A stretch of DNA of 64,000 bases, taken from the NCBI GenBank assembly GCA_963809795.1, contig CAWELN010000019.1, forward strand, positions 162,209-226,208. The letters are read 5' to 3'. This document shows positions 52,290-60,646 of the stretch, one piece after another. Made by a program: the position numbers and the translations under genes. This stretch comes from DASUAS01 sp963809795 (lineage in GTDB: Bacteria; Actinomycetota; Acidimicrobiia; IMCC26256; DASPTH01). Within the stretch, counting starts at the first letter, position 1; the number at the start of each line of letters is the position of its first letter. Under the pieces are notes generated by a model, which was not told the DNA's origin, made no database searches, and was given only the letters and a program-made list of their open reading frames with translations.

Positions 52290-54014
52290 ATGACCGACGA
52301 CTTCTTTCCTCGCGACACCGAAGGTCTGACGGAGGTCGGGCCCACGCGCACGCTCCGGCTTCGCGATGGCGATCACATCGACCTCCGCATTTCTCCCGTC
52401 ACGAAGCATCTCGGCGGCGATGTGTTGCGCATGCTCGCGTACGACGGCTCCATCCCCGGTCCGACCCTGCACGTCGACCAAGGCTCGGAACTGACAGTCC
52501 AGGTCAAGAATGATGGCGACCTCGAGACAACCGTCCATTGGCATGGCCTGCGCCTGGAGAACCAGTACGACGGAGTTCCCTTCGAGACGCAGTCACCAAT
52601 CCCGATCGGCGGCTCCTACACGCAGAAGATCGCCTTCCCGGACGCCGGCTTCTACTGGTACCACCCGCACATCCGCGAGGACTACGGATTGGAACTCGGT
52701 CTCTACGGCACGATCATCGTCGAACCCTCTGATCCGTCGTACTGGCCCCCGGCCGACCGGCACCTGACCGTCACGCTCGACGATCTCCTCGTCGAGGACG
52801 GCAAGGTCGCGCCGTTCAGCCGCTCCGGCCCTACCTACACGGCCATGGGTCGGTTCGGCAACGTCATGCTGATCAACGGCGACCTCGAGCTCTCGGCGGA
52901 GGCCGCGGTCGGCGAAGTCGTGCGCCTCTATGTGGTGAACACTGCGAACACGCGCATCTTCAACCTCGGTCTCAAGGGCGCCCGCGTCAAGTACGTCGGT
53001 GGCGACAGCGGTCGTTGCGAATGCGAGTGTTTCGTGGACACCGTGTTGCTCGCGCCGTCGGAACGCGCTGTCCTCGATGTGCTGTTCGAGACGCCAGGCG
53101 ATGTTCGCTTGGAGCACCACACCCCTGATCGTGTCTACGACCTCGGCACGATCTCCGTGACGGGCAGCATCGATGGCGAGGCAGCCACGTCATTCGATCT
53201 CCTGCGCACCGATTCCGAGCTCAGCGCCGCTCGTGAACAGCTCGACCACGACCTCCAGCGTCCACCCGACAAGGTGTTGGCCTTCTGGTCCGAGATGCCG
53301 CTCCTCTACGGCGACGACGGAGCCAAGGCTGAGAGCGAGACCGCCTACCACGAGTGTCCAATGCACGCCGAGATCGCTGCGTCGTTCGCCGGCACCTGCC
53401 CGAAATGTGGGATGACGCTGGTTCCCGCGTCTCCGGAGGTCCCGACGCCGATGCCGTACACCTGCCCGATGCACGACGAGATCGTCGCCGCATGGGCCGC
53501 GTCCTGTCCGCTCTGCGGAATGACGCTGCTGCGCTCCGATGGCGTCGCCGAGGCCGAGGACCGTGAAAGCGTCCCGCACAGCCACGGACCCGGCGACAGC
53601 ATCGAGTGGGAAGACGACATGGTCGAGATCAACCGCCAGACGAACACCGGCAACATGATCTGGCAACTCATCGACCGCGAAACCGGAGCGAAGAACGGGG
53701 ACATCTCCTGGAAATTCACCGTGGGAGATCGCGTCAAGATCCGCCTGCTCAACGAAATGGGCTCGGACCATCCGATGCCACACCCGTTCCACGTCCACGG
53801 TGCGGGCCGCTTTCTGGTGCTCTCCAAGGACGGCGTGACCGAGTCCAACCTTGCCTGGAAGGACACGGTGCTGCTGCTTGCCGGGCAAACCGTCGACATC
53901 CTGCTCGAGGTCACCAATCCGGGTCTCTGGATGGCGCACTGTCATATCGCCGAGCACAACCAGAGCGGCATGATGTTCAGCTTCGACGTAGCGCCCCGCG
54001 CGGCCGTGTCGTAG
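52290..54014 (+). CDS. Multicopper oxidase with two internal heavy-metal-binding (CPMH...CxxCGM) modules
   Basis: A 574-residue three-domain multicopper oxidase. All copper motifs are intact: HWHG (83-86), WYHPH (123-127), HPFHVHG (498-504) and HCHIAEHNQSGM (550-561) with the type 1 Cys551 and Met561. Between cupredoxin domains 2 and 3 two heavy-metal-binding modules are inserted: HECPMHAEIAASFAGTCPKC (354-373) and YTCPMHDEIVAAWAASCPLC (390-409), each ending in CGMTL. A CECEC stretch lies at 243-247. No Sec or Tat signal peptide is present, so it would act in the cytoplasm, unlike most copper oxidases such as CueO. It follows DUF3703 by 5 bases. Likely oxidises Cu(I) or handles copper load. 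Confidence 0.9.
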   Translation: MTDDFFPRDTEGLTEVGPTRTLRLRDGDHIDLRISPVTKHLGGDVLRMLAYDGSIPGPTLHVDQGSELTVQVKNDGDLETTVHWHGLRLENQYDGVPFETQSPIPIGGSYTQKIAFPDAGFYWYHPHIREDYGLELGLYGTIIVEPSDPSYWPPADRHLTVTLDDLLVEDGKVAPFSRSGPTYTAMGRFGNVMLINGDLELSAEAAVGEVVRLYVVNTANTRIFNLGLKGARVKYVGGDSGRCECECFVDTVLLAPSERAVLDVLFETPGDVRLEHHTPDRVYDLGTISVTGSIDGEAATSFDLLRTDSELSAAREQLDHDLQRPPDKVLAFWSEMPLLYGDDGAKAESETAYHECPMHAEIAASFAGTCPKCGMTLVPASPEVPTPMPYTCPMHDEIVAAWAASCPLCGMTLLRSDGVAEAEDRESVPHSHGPGDSIEWEDDMVEINRQTNTGNMIWQLIDRETGAKNGDISWKFTVGDRVKIRLLNEMGSDHPMPHPFHVHGAGRFLVLSKDGVTESNLAWKDTVLLLAGQTVDILLEVTNPGLWMAHCHIAEHNQSGMMFSFDVAPRAAVS

Positions 54015-54026
54015 GCGGACCATCCG

Positions 54027-54737
54027 TTGACCGTGAGCAACCGGGAGGCGGCGTTTCCGACAGGACACCGCGCGGTCGTGTTCGCCGATCTCGCCGGGTA
54101 CACGGCACTCACCGAAGCGCACGGGGACGACGACGCCGCCGACGTCGCGCTCAGGTTCTTCGACCTCACCGCCGCGCGGCTCAGGGCCGATGCGCGCATC
54201 GTGAAGACCATCGGCGACGCAGTGATGGTCGTCACCTCCGACGCATACGACGCGCTCGAGATGGGGCTTGCCCTCCTTCGCGCGATCGAGCAGGAACCAC
54301 AGTTCCCGGGTGTGCGGATCGGAGTGCACTACGGGCCAGTCGTGGAACGAAGCGGCGACGTCTTCGGAGCAACGGTGAACATCGCCGCGCGCCTGACCGC
54401 GCACGCACATGTCGGCCAGCTCATCACGAGTGGGGCCATCGCCTGCCTCATCGAGGATCATCCCAACATGATCACGACGGCACTCGGAGCCACATGGTTG
54501 AAGAACGTCAGCGAACCGGTCGAGATCTACTCAATCGCCGAACACGGCGCGAGCGCATCGTCACAGGTGGTGGACCCCGTGTGCCGGATGTTCGTCGATG
54601 CCGACGCCGCTCCCGCGCACCTCCCGTGGGACGGACATGCGTGGCACTTCTGCTCGTTCGAGTGCGCACGAACCTTCACACAAGATCCGGATCGCTACGC
54701 AGAACCCGAAGGGATCGGACGGCACCTAGCCCCGTGA
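54027..54737 (+). CDS. Class III adenylate/guanylate cyclase fused to a YHS metal-binding domain
   Basis: A 236-residue protein: a class III nucleotide cyclase domain (about 14-175) with every catalytic residue visible, namely metal Asp21 (VVFADLAGYT) and Asp64 (KTIGDAVMV, with substrate-selecting Lys60), Asp111 (GDVFGATVNIAARL), Asn118 and Arg122. The Lys/Asp pair predicts ATP as substrate. It is followed by a YHS domain (about 181-226: VVDPVCRMFVDADAAPAHLP, then HAWHFCSFECARTF) with Cys ligands as in metal-binding TRASH/YHS domains. TTG 54027 or GTG 54033 is the start. Placed between the multicopper oxidase and a membrane protein (GTGA overlap), it could convert copper status into a cAMP signal. 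Confidence 0.88.
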   Translation: MTVSNREAAFPTGHRAVVFADLAGYTALTEAHGDDDAADVALRFFDLTAARLRADARIVKTIGDAVMVVTSDAYDALEMGLALLRAIEQEPQFPGVRIGVHYGPVVERSGDVFGATVNIAARLTAHAHVGQLITSGAIACLIEDHPNMITTALGATWLKNVSEPVEIYSIAEHGASASSQVVDPVCRMFVDADAAPAHLPWDGHAWHFCSFECARTFTQDPDRYAEPEGIGRHLAP

Positions 54738-55174
54738 GCGACGCATCGACCACGCCTTTCACCCCCGCACGCTTCATAAGAACGCCGGTCTTCTGGGGGC
54801 TCGTATTCGGCGTAGCCAACGTCGTCCTGCCATTCGGCTTCTGGTGGTTGGACCTCTCGACCGTTCACGCTCTCGTCATCGTCCTGATCGCCGCCGTCTA
54901 CATCGGCTTCGCGGTCGCTGATGGCCGACCAAAGATCATCGCCGTCGAGACCTGCGTCGCGGCGGGGTTCCTGGTCGTCGCCGCTATCGGCGTCACCGAG
55001 ACCGCCTGGATCCTCGTCATCGCGTACGCCGCGCACGGGGCGAAGGACCTCTGGCAGCACCGCACCCACTTCGTGGCCGGCACGCGCTGGTGGCCTCCGT
55101 TCTGCGCGGCGGTCGACTTTCTCGTCGCCGCCATCCTCGCCATCCTCATCGCGGCTGGAGTCAACTTCCACTGA
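54734..55174 (+). CDS. Small integral membrane protein, unknown function
   Basis: A 146-residue protein from GTG 54734, overlapping the cyclase stop as GTGA. It has four or five hydrophobic segments (FWGLVFGVANVVLPFGFWWL; ALVIVLIAAVYIGFAVADG; VAAGFLVVAAIGV; WILVIAYAAHGAKDLWQH; AAVDFLVAAILAILIAAGV). The HGAKDLWQHRTHF loop has several His. Coupling to the cyclase makes it the last gene of the copper-linked cassette. I do not recognise the family. Confidence 0.75.
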   Translation: MSDASTTPFTPARFIRTPVFWGLVFGVANVVLPFGFWWLDLSTVHALVIVLIAAVYIGFAVADGRPKIIAVETCVAAGFLVVAAIGVTETAWILVIAYAAHGAKDLWQHRTHFVAGTRWWPPFCAAVDFLVAAILAILIAAGVNFH

Positions 55175-55355
55175 CCGGTGACCAGGAGGTCCGCGGCTGT
55201 CTCAGCGGAACGTTTCGCTTCTGCGGACGCACAGAACGACGTACCGAAGCGTCAACGAAACCCACTAGTAGGCCGTACCTCATTCAGGACATTCTGTATC
55301 GCTGCCGGGTCGTGGTTGACGCGAGCACGCGACAGTCGAAACGGAGGTCAACACG

Positions 55356-56333
55356 TTGCAGGCGATTGTCCAGGACGAGTACGGCACCAAGCCCGAGTCC
55401 GTTTTGCGGCTCGCTGAAATCGCGAAGCCGACGATCGGAGATGACGACGTACTGGTGCACGTGCGTGCGGCGAGTGTGGACCGGGGCACGTGGCACGTGA
55501 TGACCGGCCGCCCCTACCTCATCCGAGCCTTGGGCTTCGGGCTCCGCGCGCCGAAGGCGCCAAATCCGGGCCGCAGTCTTGCCGGGAGGGTCGAGTCCGT
55601 CGGCAGGAACGTGACTGAGTTTGCGCCGGGTGATGACGTCTACGGCAGTTGCGTTGGCTCCTTTGCCGAATACGCGCGGGCCGCGGTGAGCAAGCTCGCA
55701 TCCAAGCCCGAGTCCCTCTCGTACGAGACGGCTGCGTCCTGCCCCATCTCTGCGGTCGCCGCGTTGCAGGCAGTGCGCGACAAGGCGAAGGTGCAGGCGG
55801 GGCAGGAGGTGCTCATCATCGGCGCGTCGGGAGGCGTGGGGAGCTTCGCGGTGCAGATCGCCAAGGCGTTCGGTGCTGAAGTTACGGGTGTTTGCAGCAC
55901 CACGAAGATGGACACGGTCCGAGCCATCGGTGCTGACCACATCGTTGACTACACGCGCGAAGACTTCACCGATGGGACGCGCCGCTACGACGTAATCCTC
56001 GATATCGGCGGCAACCGCCGGTTGTCGCAGCTCCGTCGAGCCCTCACCACGGCAGGAAGGCTCGTCATCGTCGGGGGCGAGACCGATGGACGGTGGCTTG
56101 GTGGATTCGACCGCCAGATCCGGGCGCTCTTGTTGTCGATGGTGGTGAGCCAGAAGCTCGGCACGCTGACATCGTCGGAGAACTCCGCAGACCTGGTCGC
56201 GCTCAGGGAACTCATCGAGTCCGGCAAGGTCACTCCGGTCATCGACAAGACGTACCCACTCGCCGATGTCCCCGTGGCCATCAGGTACACGAGCGACGGT
56301 CACGCGCGGGGCAAGGTCGTCATCAGCGTTTGA
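55356..56333 (+). CDS. MDR-superfamily NAD(P)-dependent oxidoreductase
   Basis: A 325-residue medium-chain dehydrogenase/reductase starting at TTG 55356. GroES-like part GDDDVLVHVRAASVDRGTWH, then EYARAAVSKLASKPESLSYE, the nucleotide fold VLIIGASGGVGSFAVQIAKA, and DYTREDFTDGTRRYDVILDI. No structural-zinc Cys cluster is present, so it belongs with quinone oxidoreductase/zinc-free reductases. It stands alone between the copper cassette and a rearranged region. Confidence 0.87.
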   Translation: MQAIVQDEYGTKPESVLRLAEIAKPTIGDDDVLVHVRAASVDRGTWHVMTGRPYLIRALGFGLRAPKAPNPGRSLAGRVESVGRNVTEFAPGDDVYGSCVGSFAEYARAAVSKLASKPESLSYETAASCPISAVAALQAVRDKAKVQAGQEVLIIGASGGVGSFAVQIAKAFGAEVTGVCSTTKMDTVRAIGADHIVDYTREDFTDGTRRYDVILDIGGNRRLSQLRRALTTAGRLVIVGGETDGRWLGGFDRQIRALLLSMVVSQKLGTLTSSENSADLVALRELIESGKVTPVIDKTYPLADVPVAIRYTSDGHARGKVVISV

Positions 56334-56344
56334 GCGGCACGGGC

Positions 56345-56520
56345 GAATCGAGCATCCTCGGCCCCAGCGCCGCGAGCACCCCGGCGATCGCGAGGCACGG
56401 TGGGAGAGGCCGCGTCGAGGTCGTCGAGGTACCGGCGGGTGACGTGCAACGTCTTGTGCTCGCCCGGGTGGGTCTGATCGATGAAGATCGGGTTGCTGAC
56501 CCCGATGCCGATCAGGCTGC
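56345..56520 (-). pseudogene. Internal fragment of an F420-dependent luciferase-like gene
   Basis: The minus strand encodes IGIGVSNPIFIDQTHPGEHK and TRRYLDDLDAASPTVPRDR, nearly identical to the middle of the gene at 37606-38493; long DNA stretches such as GGTGGGTCTGATCGATGAAG are the same. No start or end of that gene is present. It is a partial, diverged duplication joined to an SDR fragment at about 56520. Confidence 0.7.
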
Positions 56521-56578
56521 AGCCGCTTCCGGTCGCGATCGCGACGCGGTCGGTGAGGTCGAACAGCTCGTCGGTCAC
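56521..56578 (-). pseudogene. N-terminal fragment of an SDR gene
   Basis: GTG 56578 overlaps the VOC gene stop as GTGA and encodes TDELFDLTDRVAIATGSG, the first 18 or so residues of an SDR up to its glycine motif; the sequence then switches to the luciferase-like fragment. It shows that a VOC-SDR operon was cut by the rearrangement. Confidence 0.6.
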
Positions 56579-57138
56579 GGCACCCGGTACCCGTCGCGGG
56601 TCTGGAAGCGGACGGGATCGGTGCCGTCCCACGTGGCGCAGGTGTCGGCGACTCCTTGCCAGCGGGCGAGGAAGGCGGGGTGCGTCGACACGATCTCGGT
56701 GTAGAAGCCGAAGTCGGCCGTGGTGTCGACGTACGCGACCTTCAGCTCGGGAGTCGTGACCTCCCCGACGAGCTCGTAGCCGCGCTCCTGCAGGTGGCGC
56801 ACCCGGCCGTCGACGTCGCGCGTGATGGTCGCGAGCTGGTGGAACGGGCTGCCCCAGTCGCGGAAGATGCTCGGACGGTCGCAGTGCTGTTGGATCAGCT
56901 CGATCTGGACCGGTCCGGCCTGGGCGAGGCCGACCTGGATCGACACCGGCGCGGGCTGCCCGCCGACGATCGCGTTCATCTCGATGACAGGCGAGACGAG
57001 GAACGGACCGACGCCGTGGACCTCCGCCCATTGCCGGGCGGCGGCGGCGATGTCGTCGACGACGAAGCCGAGCTGGAAGAAGCGGTACTCGCCTTCGGGC
57101 CACGGCTGTTGGTACAGGGGATGTGGCGTGCGCGTCAT
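56575..57138 (-). CDS. VOC (glyoxalase/bleomycin-resistance-like) family protein
   Basis: A 187-residue protein of the vicinal oxygen chelate superfamily: YRFFQLGFVVDDIAAAARQW, VQIELIQQHCDRPSIFRDWG, FHQLATITRDVDGRVRHLQE and YVDTTADFGFYTEIVSTHPA. The His and Glu positions match a metal-binding pair in each module. From ATG 57138, it is divergent from the epimerase gene over the 17-bp dyad. Substrate unknown. Confidence 0.85.
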   Translation of the reverse strand: MTRTPHPLYQQPWPEGEYRFFQLGFVVDDIAAAARQWAEVHGVGPFLVSPVIEMNAIVGGQPAPVSIQVGLAQAGPVQIELIQQHCDRPSIFRDWGSPFHQLATITRDVDGRVRHLQERGYELVGEVTTPELKVAYVDTTADFGFYTEIVSTHPAFLARWQGVADTCATWDGTDPVRFQTRDGYRVP

Positions 57139-57160
57139 GGGTTCCGTAACGTACCGACGT

Positions 57161-57177
57161 TTGGATCAAAGATCCAA
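57161..57177. promoter_or_regulatory. 17-bp dyad TTGGATC-AAA-GATCCAA
   Basis: Perfect 7-bp arms with a 3-base spacer, 22 bases upstream of the VOC start and 14 bases upstream of the epimerase start. Strong candidate operator for the divergent pair; the regulator is not encoded next to it. Confidence 0.55.
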
Positions 57178-57191
57178 GACGGGAGCTGCGG

Positions 57192-58112
57192 GTGCTGCAG
57201 GCCGAGAAGATCCTCATCACCGGTCCGGCGGGGCGGATCGCGTTCGGTCTCGCGAGGTCGCTCGCTGCGGACAACGAGGTGTGGGGCATCGCTCGGTTCG
57301 GCGACCCGGCGACGCGCGAGCGGGTCGAAGCGCTCGGTGTGACGACGCGGATCGCCGATCTCGGCGCCGGCCGCTTCGACGACCTCCCGACCGACTTCAC
57401 CTACCTGCTGCACCTCGCGGCCGACTTCAGCGCCGACGACTACCAGCAGGCGATACGCGTGAACGCGGAGGGAACCGGCTTGCTGCTCGAGCACTGTCGC
57501 AACGCGAAGGCGGCGTTGGTCATGTCGACGGTCACCGTCTACAAGCCGCATCCCGACCCATGGCACGCCTCCACCGAGGACGATCCGGTCGGTGACCAGA
57601 TGCTGCCCGGGCAGTTGCCCTACTCCATCTCGAAGATCTCGGAGGAGGCGGTGGCGAGGTACTGCGCGCGGTCGTTCGACCTTCCCGTCACGATCGCGCG
57701 GATGGGCGCGGCATACGGCGAACAGGGCGGGCTCCCGATCTGGCACCTCCACGCGATCGCCGCCGGACAACCGGTGCCCGTGCGCTGGGATCCGCTCCCG
57801 TACAGCCCGATCCACGACGACGACATCGCGGCGCAGGTGGAAGCATTGGTCGACGCGGCGACGGTGCCCGCGACCATCGTGAACTGGTGTGGTGACGACG
57901 CGGTGAGCGTGCAGGAGTGGTCGGCGTACTTCGGGGAGCTCTTGGGCGTCGAGGCGCAGGTGGAGGTGGAGCCGGTGCCGGGCACGTCGCGGGGATCGGT
58001 CGGTGATCCGACGAAGCGCATCTCCATCACCGGACCGTGTCGCGTCGGCTGGCGGGAAGGCTTCCACCGGACGGCCGAGCACTATTACCCCGACCGGGTG
58101 GTGTACCGGTGA
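57192..58112 (+). CDS. NAD-dependent epimerase/dehydratase family protein
   Basis: A 306-residue extended SDR from GTG 57192: KILITGPAGRIAFGLARSLA, YLLHLAADFS, VMSTVTVYKPHPDPW and LPYSISKISEEAVARYCARS with Tyr and Lys of the active site. It overlaps the sulfotransferase by GTGA. Members act on sugar nucleotides or on 3-hydroxysteroids and other alcohols; the context (sulfotransferase, DUF1214-like protein) favours a non-sugar substrate. Confidence 0.87.
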   Translation: MLQAEKILITGPAGRIAFGLARSLAADNEVWGIARFGDPATRERVEALGVTTRIADLGAGRFDDLPTDFTYLLHLAADFSADDYQQAIRVNAEGTGLLLEHCRNAKAALVMSTVTVYKPHPDPWHASTEDDPVGDQMLPGQLPYSISKISEEAVARYCARSFDLPVTIARMGAAYGEQGGLPIWHLHAIAAGQPVPVRWDPLPYSPIHDDDIAAQVEALVDAATVPATIVNWCGDDAVSVQEWSAYFGELLGVEAQVEVEPVPGTSRGSVGDPTKRISITGPCRVGWREGFHRTAEHYYPDRVVYR

Positions 58113-59251
58113 GCACCTACCCGTCCGCCGAGCAGCTGCTCGCCGAGGCGCGCGAGACGGCCGGCTGCTCCGACTTCGGTCCCGGTGACTTCCGCGTCGG
58201 CCTCGGCGAGCTCCTCGCCAGCCTCGAGTGCGACGGCGATCTCGCGCCGAGCGCGAGCGAGCGGGTCGTCGGTGACCTGCGACGTCGACTCACGAATCGG
58301 CTCGAGGTCGAAGCGTGGTACGTGGAACATCCCGAGATCGACGCCCTCCCCGTGCACGGGCCGATCGACATCAACGGCCTGCCGCGCACGGGCACCACTG
58401 CGCTCGCGAACATGCTGTCCCTCGATCCGCAGTTCCGGTGCCTGCGCGGGTGGGAGCAGGCGCAACCGTGTCCGCCTCCGGTCGCGGGTCACGAGGCCGA
58501 CGATCCGCGACGCGCTCGCGCTGAGGAAGAGCACGCGCACCTCCCGACCGAGATGAAGGCGATGCACCTCTACGACGTCGACGCCACGATGGAGGACACC
58601 GAGCTCCTCGGCATGGCCTTCCACGGGCAGCAGTTCACGCTGCCGGTGTACGGCTATCACGCGTGGTGGCGTACCGCCGACGCCACCGCCGCATACGAGT
58701 ACCACCGCCGTGTGGTCAGGCTGCTGCAGTCGGAGCGCGGACCGAACCTCTGGCTGTTCAAGGCGCCGCACCACAACTTCCACCTCGACGCGATCGTCGA
58801 CGCGTACCCCGACGCCAAGTTCGTGATGACCCATCGCGATCCGGTGAAGTCGGTGCCGTCGTGGGCCAGCATCGTGTCGACGATCTTCCCGCCCGCGGAC
58901 AGGCAGCGCGATCTGCACCGACTCGGACGGGAGGTGGCCAACCACCTCCGCGTCGGTGTGGAACACGCGATCGCGGCGCGCGCACGACTGGGTGAAGACC
59001 GGTTCGTCGACGTGCACCACCGCGACCTGATCGCCGATCCCATGCGGGAGGTGAGCCGCGTCTACGAGTTCATCGGCTGCCAGCTGACCCCGGCCGTGGC
59101 GCAGGCGATCGAGGCCTGGCAGGTCGAGAACCGCGCCGGCGCCCACGGCACGCATCGCTACACGCCCGAGCAGTTCGGGTTGAGCGCGGCGCAACTGCGC
59201 TCCGACTACGAGTTCTATGTGAAGCACTTCGACATCGCGCTGGAGGGATGA
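58109..59251 (+). CDS. Sulfotransferase family protein
   Basis: A 380-residue sulfotransferase from GTG 58109. The 5'-phosphosulfate-binding loop is INGLPRTGTTALANMLSLDP and the 3'-phosphate region is KFVMTHRDPVKSVPSWASIV; WLFKAPHHNFHLDAIVDAYP and LRSDYEFYVKHFDI are typical. It would transfer sulfate from PAPS to a hydroxyl group, or act on lipid substrates as in many actinobacterial homologues. Translationally coupled to the epimerase and 4 bases upstream of the DUF1214-like gene. Confidence 0.88.
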   Translation: MSTYPSAEQLLAEARETAGCSDFGPGDFRVGLGELLASLECDGDLAPSASERVVGDLRRRLTNRLEVEAWYVEHPEIDALPVHGPIDINGLPRTGTTALANMLSLDPQFRCLRGWEQAQPCPPPVAGHEADDPRRARAEEEHAHLPTEMKAMHLYDVDATMEDTELLGMAFHGQQFTLPVYGYHAWWRTADATAAYEYHRRVVRLLQSERGPNLWLFKAPHHNFHLDAIVDAYPDAKFVMTHRDPVKSVPSWASIVSTIFPPADRQRDLHRLGREVANHLRVGVEHAIAARARLGEDRFVDVHHRDLIADPMREVSRVYEFIGCQLTPAVAQAIEAWQVENRAGAHGTHRYTPEQFGLSAAQLRSDYEFYVKHFDIALEG

Positions 59252-59255
59252 CGAC

Positions 59256-60464
59256 ATGAGCGAGTTCGCGACCTGGCAGGAACAGCTTCGAGCCCTCGAC
59301 CCCGTGGTCGATGACCTGCTGTCGATCTGGCGACCCGACGGCCCGACCGAGGCCGAGGTCCAGGACATGACCAAGCTCGCGCTGTCGATCCTCGCGTGCG
59401 GCTACCTGTGCCACGTCTACACCGACGCCTCCCGACCGGTGTTCATGCCGCTGTGGAACTACGCCTGCAACCAGGGCGGACCGAATCCCGACTACGTGTA
59501 CCTGAACGCGCAGATCGACGAGACCGGCGTCTACGAGATCATCGGCTTCCGGGGCACCACCCGGTTCGTCGAGATCACACAGCAGCAGCAGGACATGATG
59601 GGAATGGACGTGTTCAACCGGCCCCAGGGTGACACCGCCCCGCGCAAGGGACCGACCACGCACGACCTCGACGAGCTGACCATCGCCGACGACGGATCGT
59701 TCCGCGTGGTCCTCAGCGCCGAGCGTCCCGAGGGCCACACCGGCGACTGGTGGCCGATGGATCCCGGGGTCAAGCGCCTGCTCATGCGCTTCTGTGCGTG
59801 CGACTGGATCAACGAGGTCGACGCGCGCGTCGCGATCAACCGGCTCGACGACACCGGCGCTGACATGTCGCCCACTGAGTTCTCGCAGCGCTTCGCCGAC
59901 ATGCCGCGGTGGATCGAGGGGATGATCCACTTCGACATGCACCTCGTGCGCTACTACCTCGAGCACCACGGCATCAACGTGCTGTTGCAGTCGCAGTGGA
60001 TCCAGCAGGGTGGCGGGCTCGCGACCAAGCAGGCCTACTACGACGGCATCCACCAGATCGACGACGACGAGGCGCTGGTCGTCGAGTTCCCGGTGCCCTC
60101 CGAGTGCCACTACTGGCAGATCCTCGTCGCCGACGATCGCTTCGCGACCGTCGACTGGGTGAACCGGCTCTCGAGCATCAACGACACCCAGGCGCACCTC
60201 GACGACGACGGCTGGTTCCGCGCGGTGGTGTCGAAGCGCGATCCCGGTGTCTACAACTGGCTCGACAAGGCCGATTTCCCGTGGGGTGTGCTGCAAGCGC
60301 GCTTCTACCGCGCCAACGAGTACCCCGAGGCGACGGTGACCAAGGTCGCGGTCGCGGACGTGCTCGACCACCTGCCGAGCGGCACGCGCACGGTCACACC
60401 CGAGGAGCGCGCCGAGCAGCTGCGCACGCGGCGAACCGGCGCGCAGCTGCGAACCATCTGGTGA
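59256..60464 (+). CDS. DUF1214-like domain protein
   Basis: A 402-residue protein from ATG 59256. The C-terminal third (CHYWQILVADDRFATVDWVN, HLDDDGWFRAVVSKRDPGVY and WLDKADFPWGVLQARFYRAN) fits the DUF1214 beta-domain pattern; the N-terminal YVYLNAQIDETGVYEIIGFR is also typical of proteins with this domain near lipid-modifying genes. Function unknown. It is the last gene before the tRNA fragment; 60465-60655 holds no gene I can support. Confidence 0.72.
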   Translation: MSEFATWQEQLRALDPVVDDLLSIWRPDGPTEAEVQDMTKLALSILACGYLCHVYTDASRPVFMPLWNYACNQGGPNPDYVYLNAQIDETGVYEIIGFRGTTRFVEITQQQQDMMGMDVFNRPQGDTAPRKGPTTHDLDELTIADDGSFRVVLSAERPEGHTGDWWPMDPGVKRLLMRFCACDWINEVDARVAINRLDDTGADMSPTEFSQRFADMPRWIEGMIHFDMHLVRYYLEHHGINVLLQSQWIQQGGGLATKQAYYDGIHQIDDDEALVVEFPVPSECHYWQILVADDRFATVDWVNRLSSINDTQAHLDDDGWFRAVVSKRDPGVYNWLDKADFPWGVLQARFYRANEYPEATVTKVAVADVLDHLPSGTRTVTPEERAEQLRTRRTGAQLRTIW

Positions 60465-60646
60465 ATCAACGAGGGGATCCGACCGGCCGGTTGATGAAGG
60501 CCGTCACCGTCGCGTCCTGAGTTGGGCTCGCTGATCAGCCCCGCGGCGACGAGTTGCAGGACCGCGCGGACCGGTACTCGCGGGCCGGTTCGAGAATGAC
60601 GCACCCGACTTAGGTACTCGGACGGTCCGCTTGACTTCCAGCGGAC

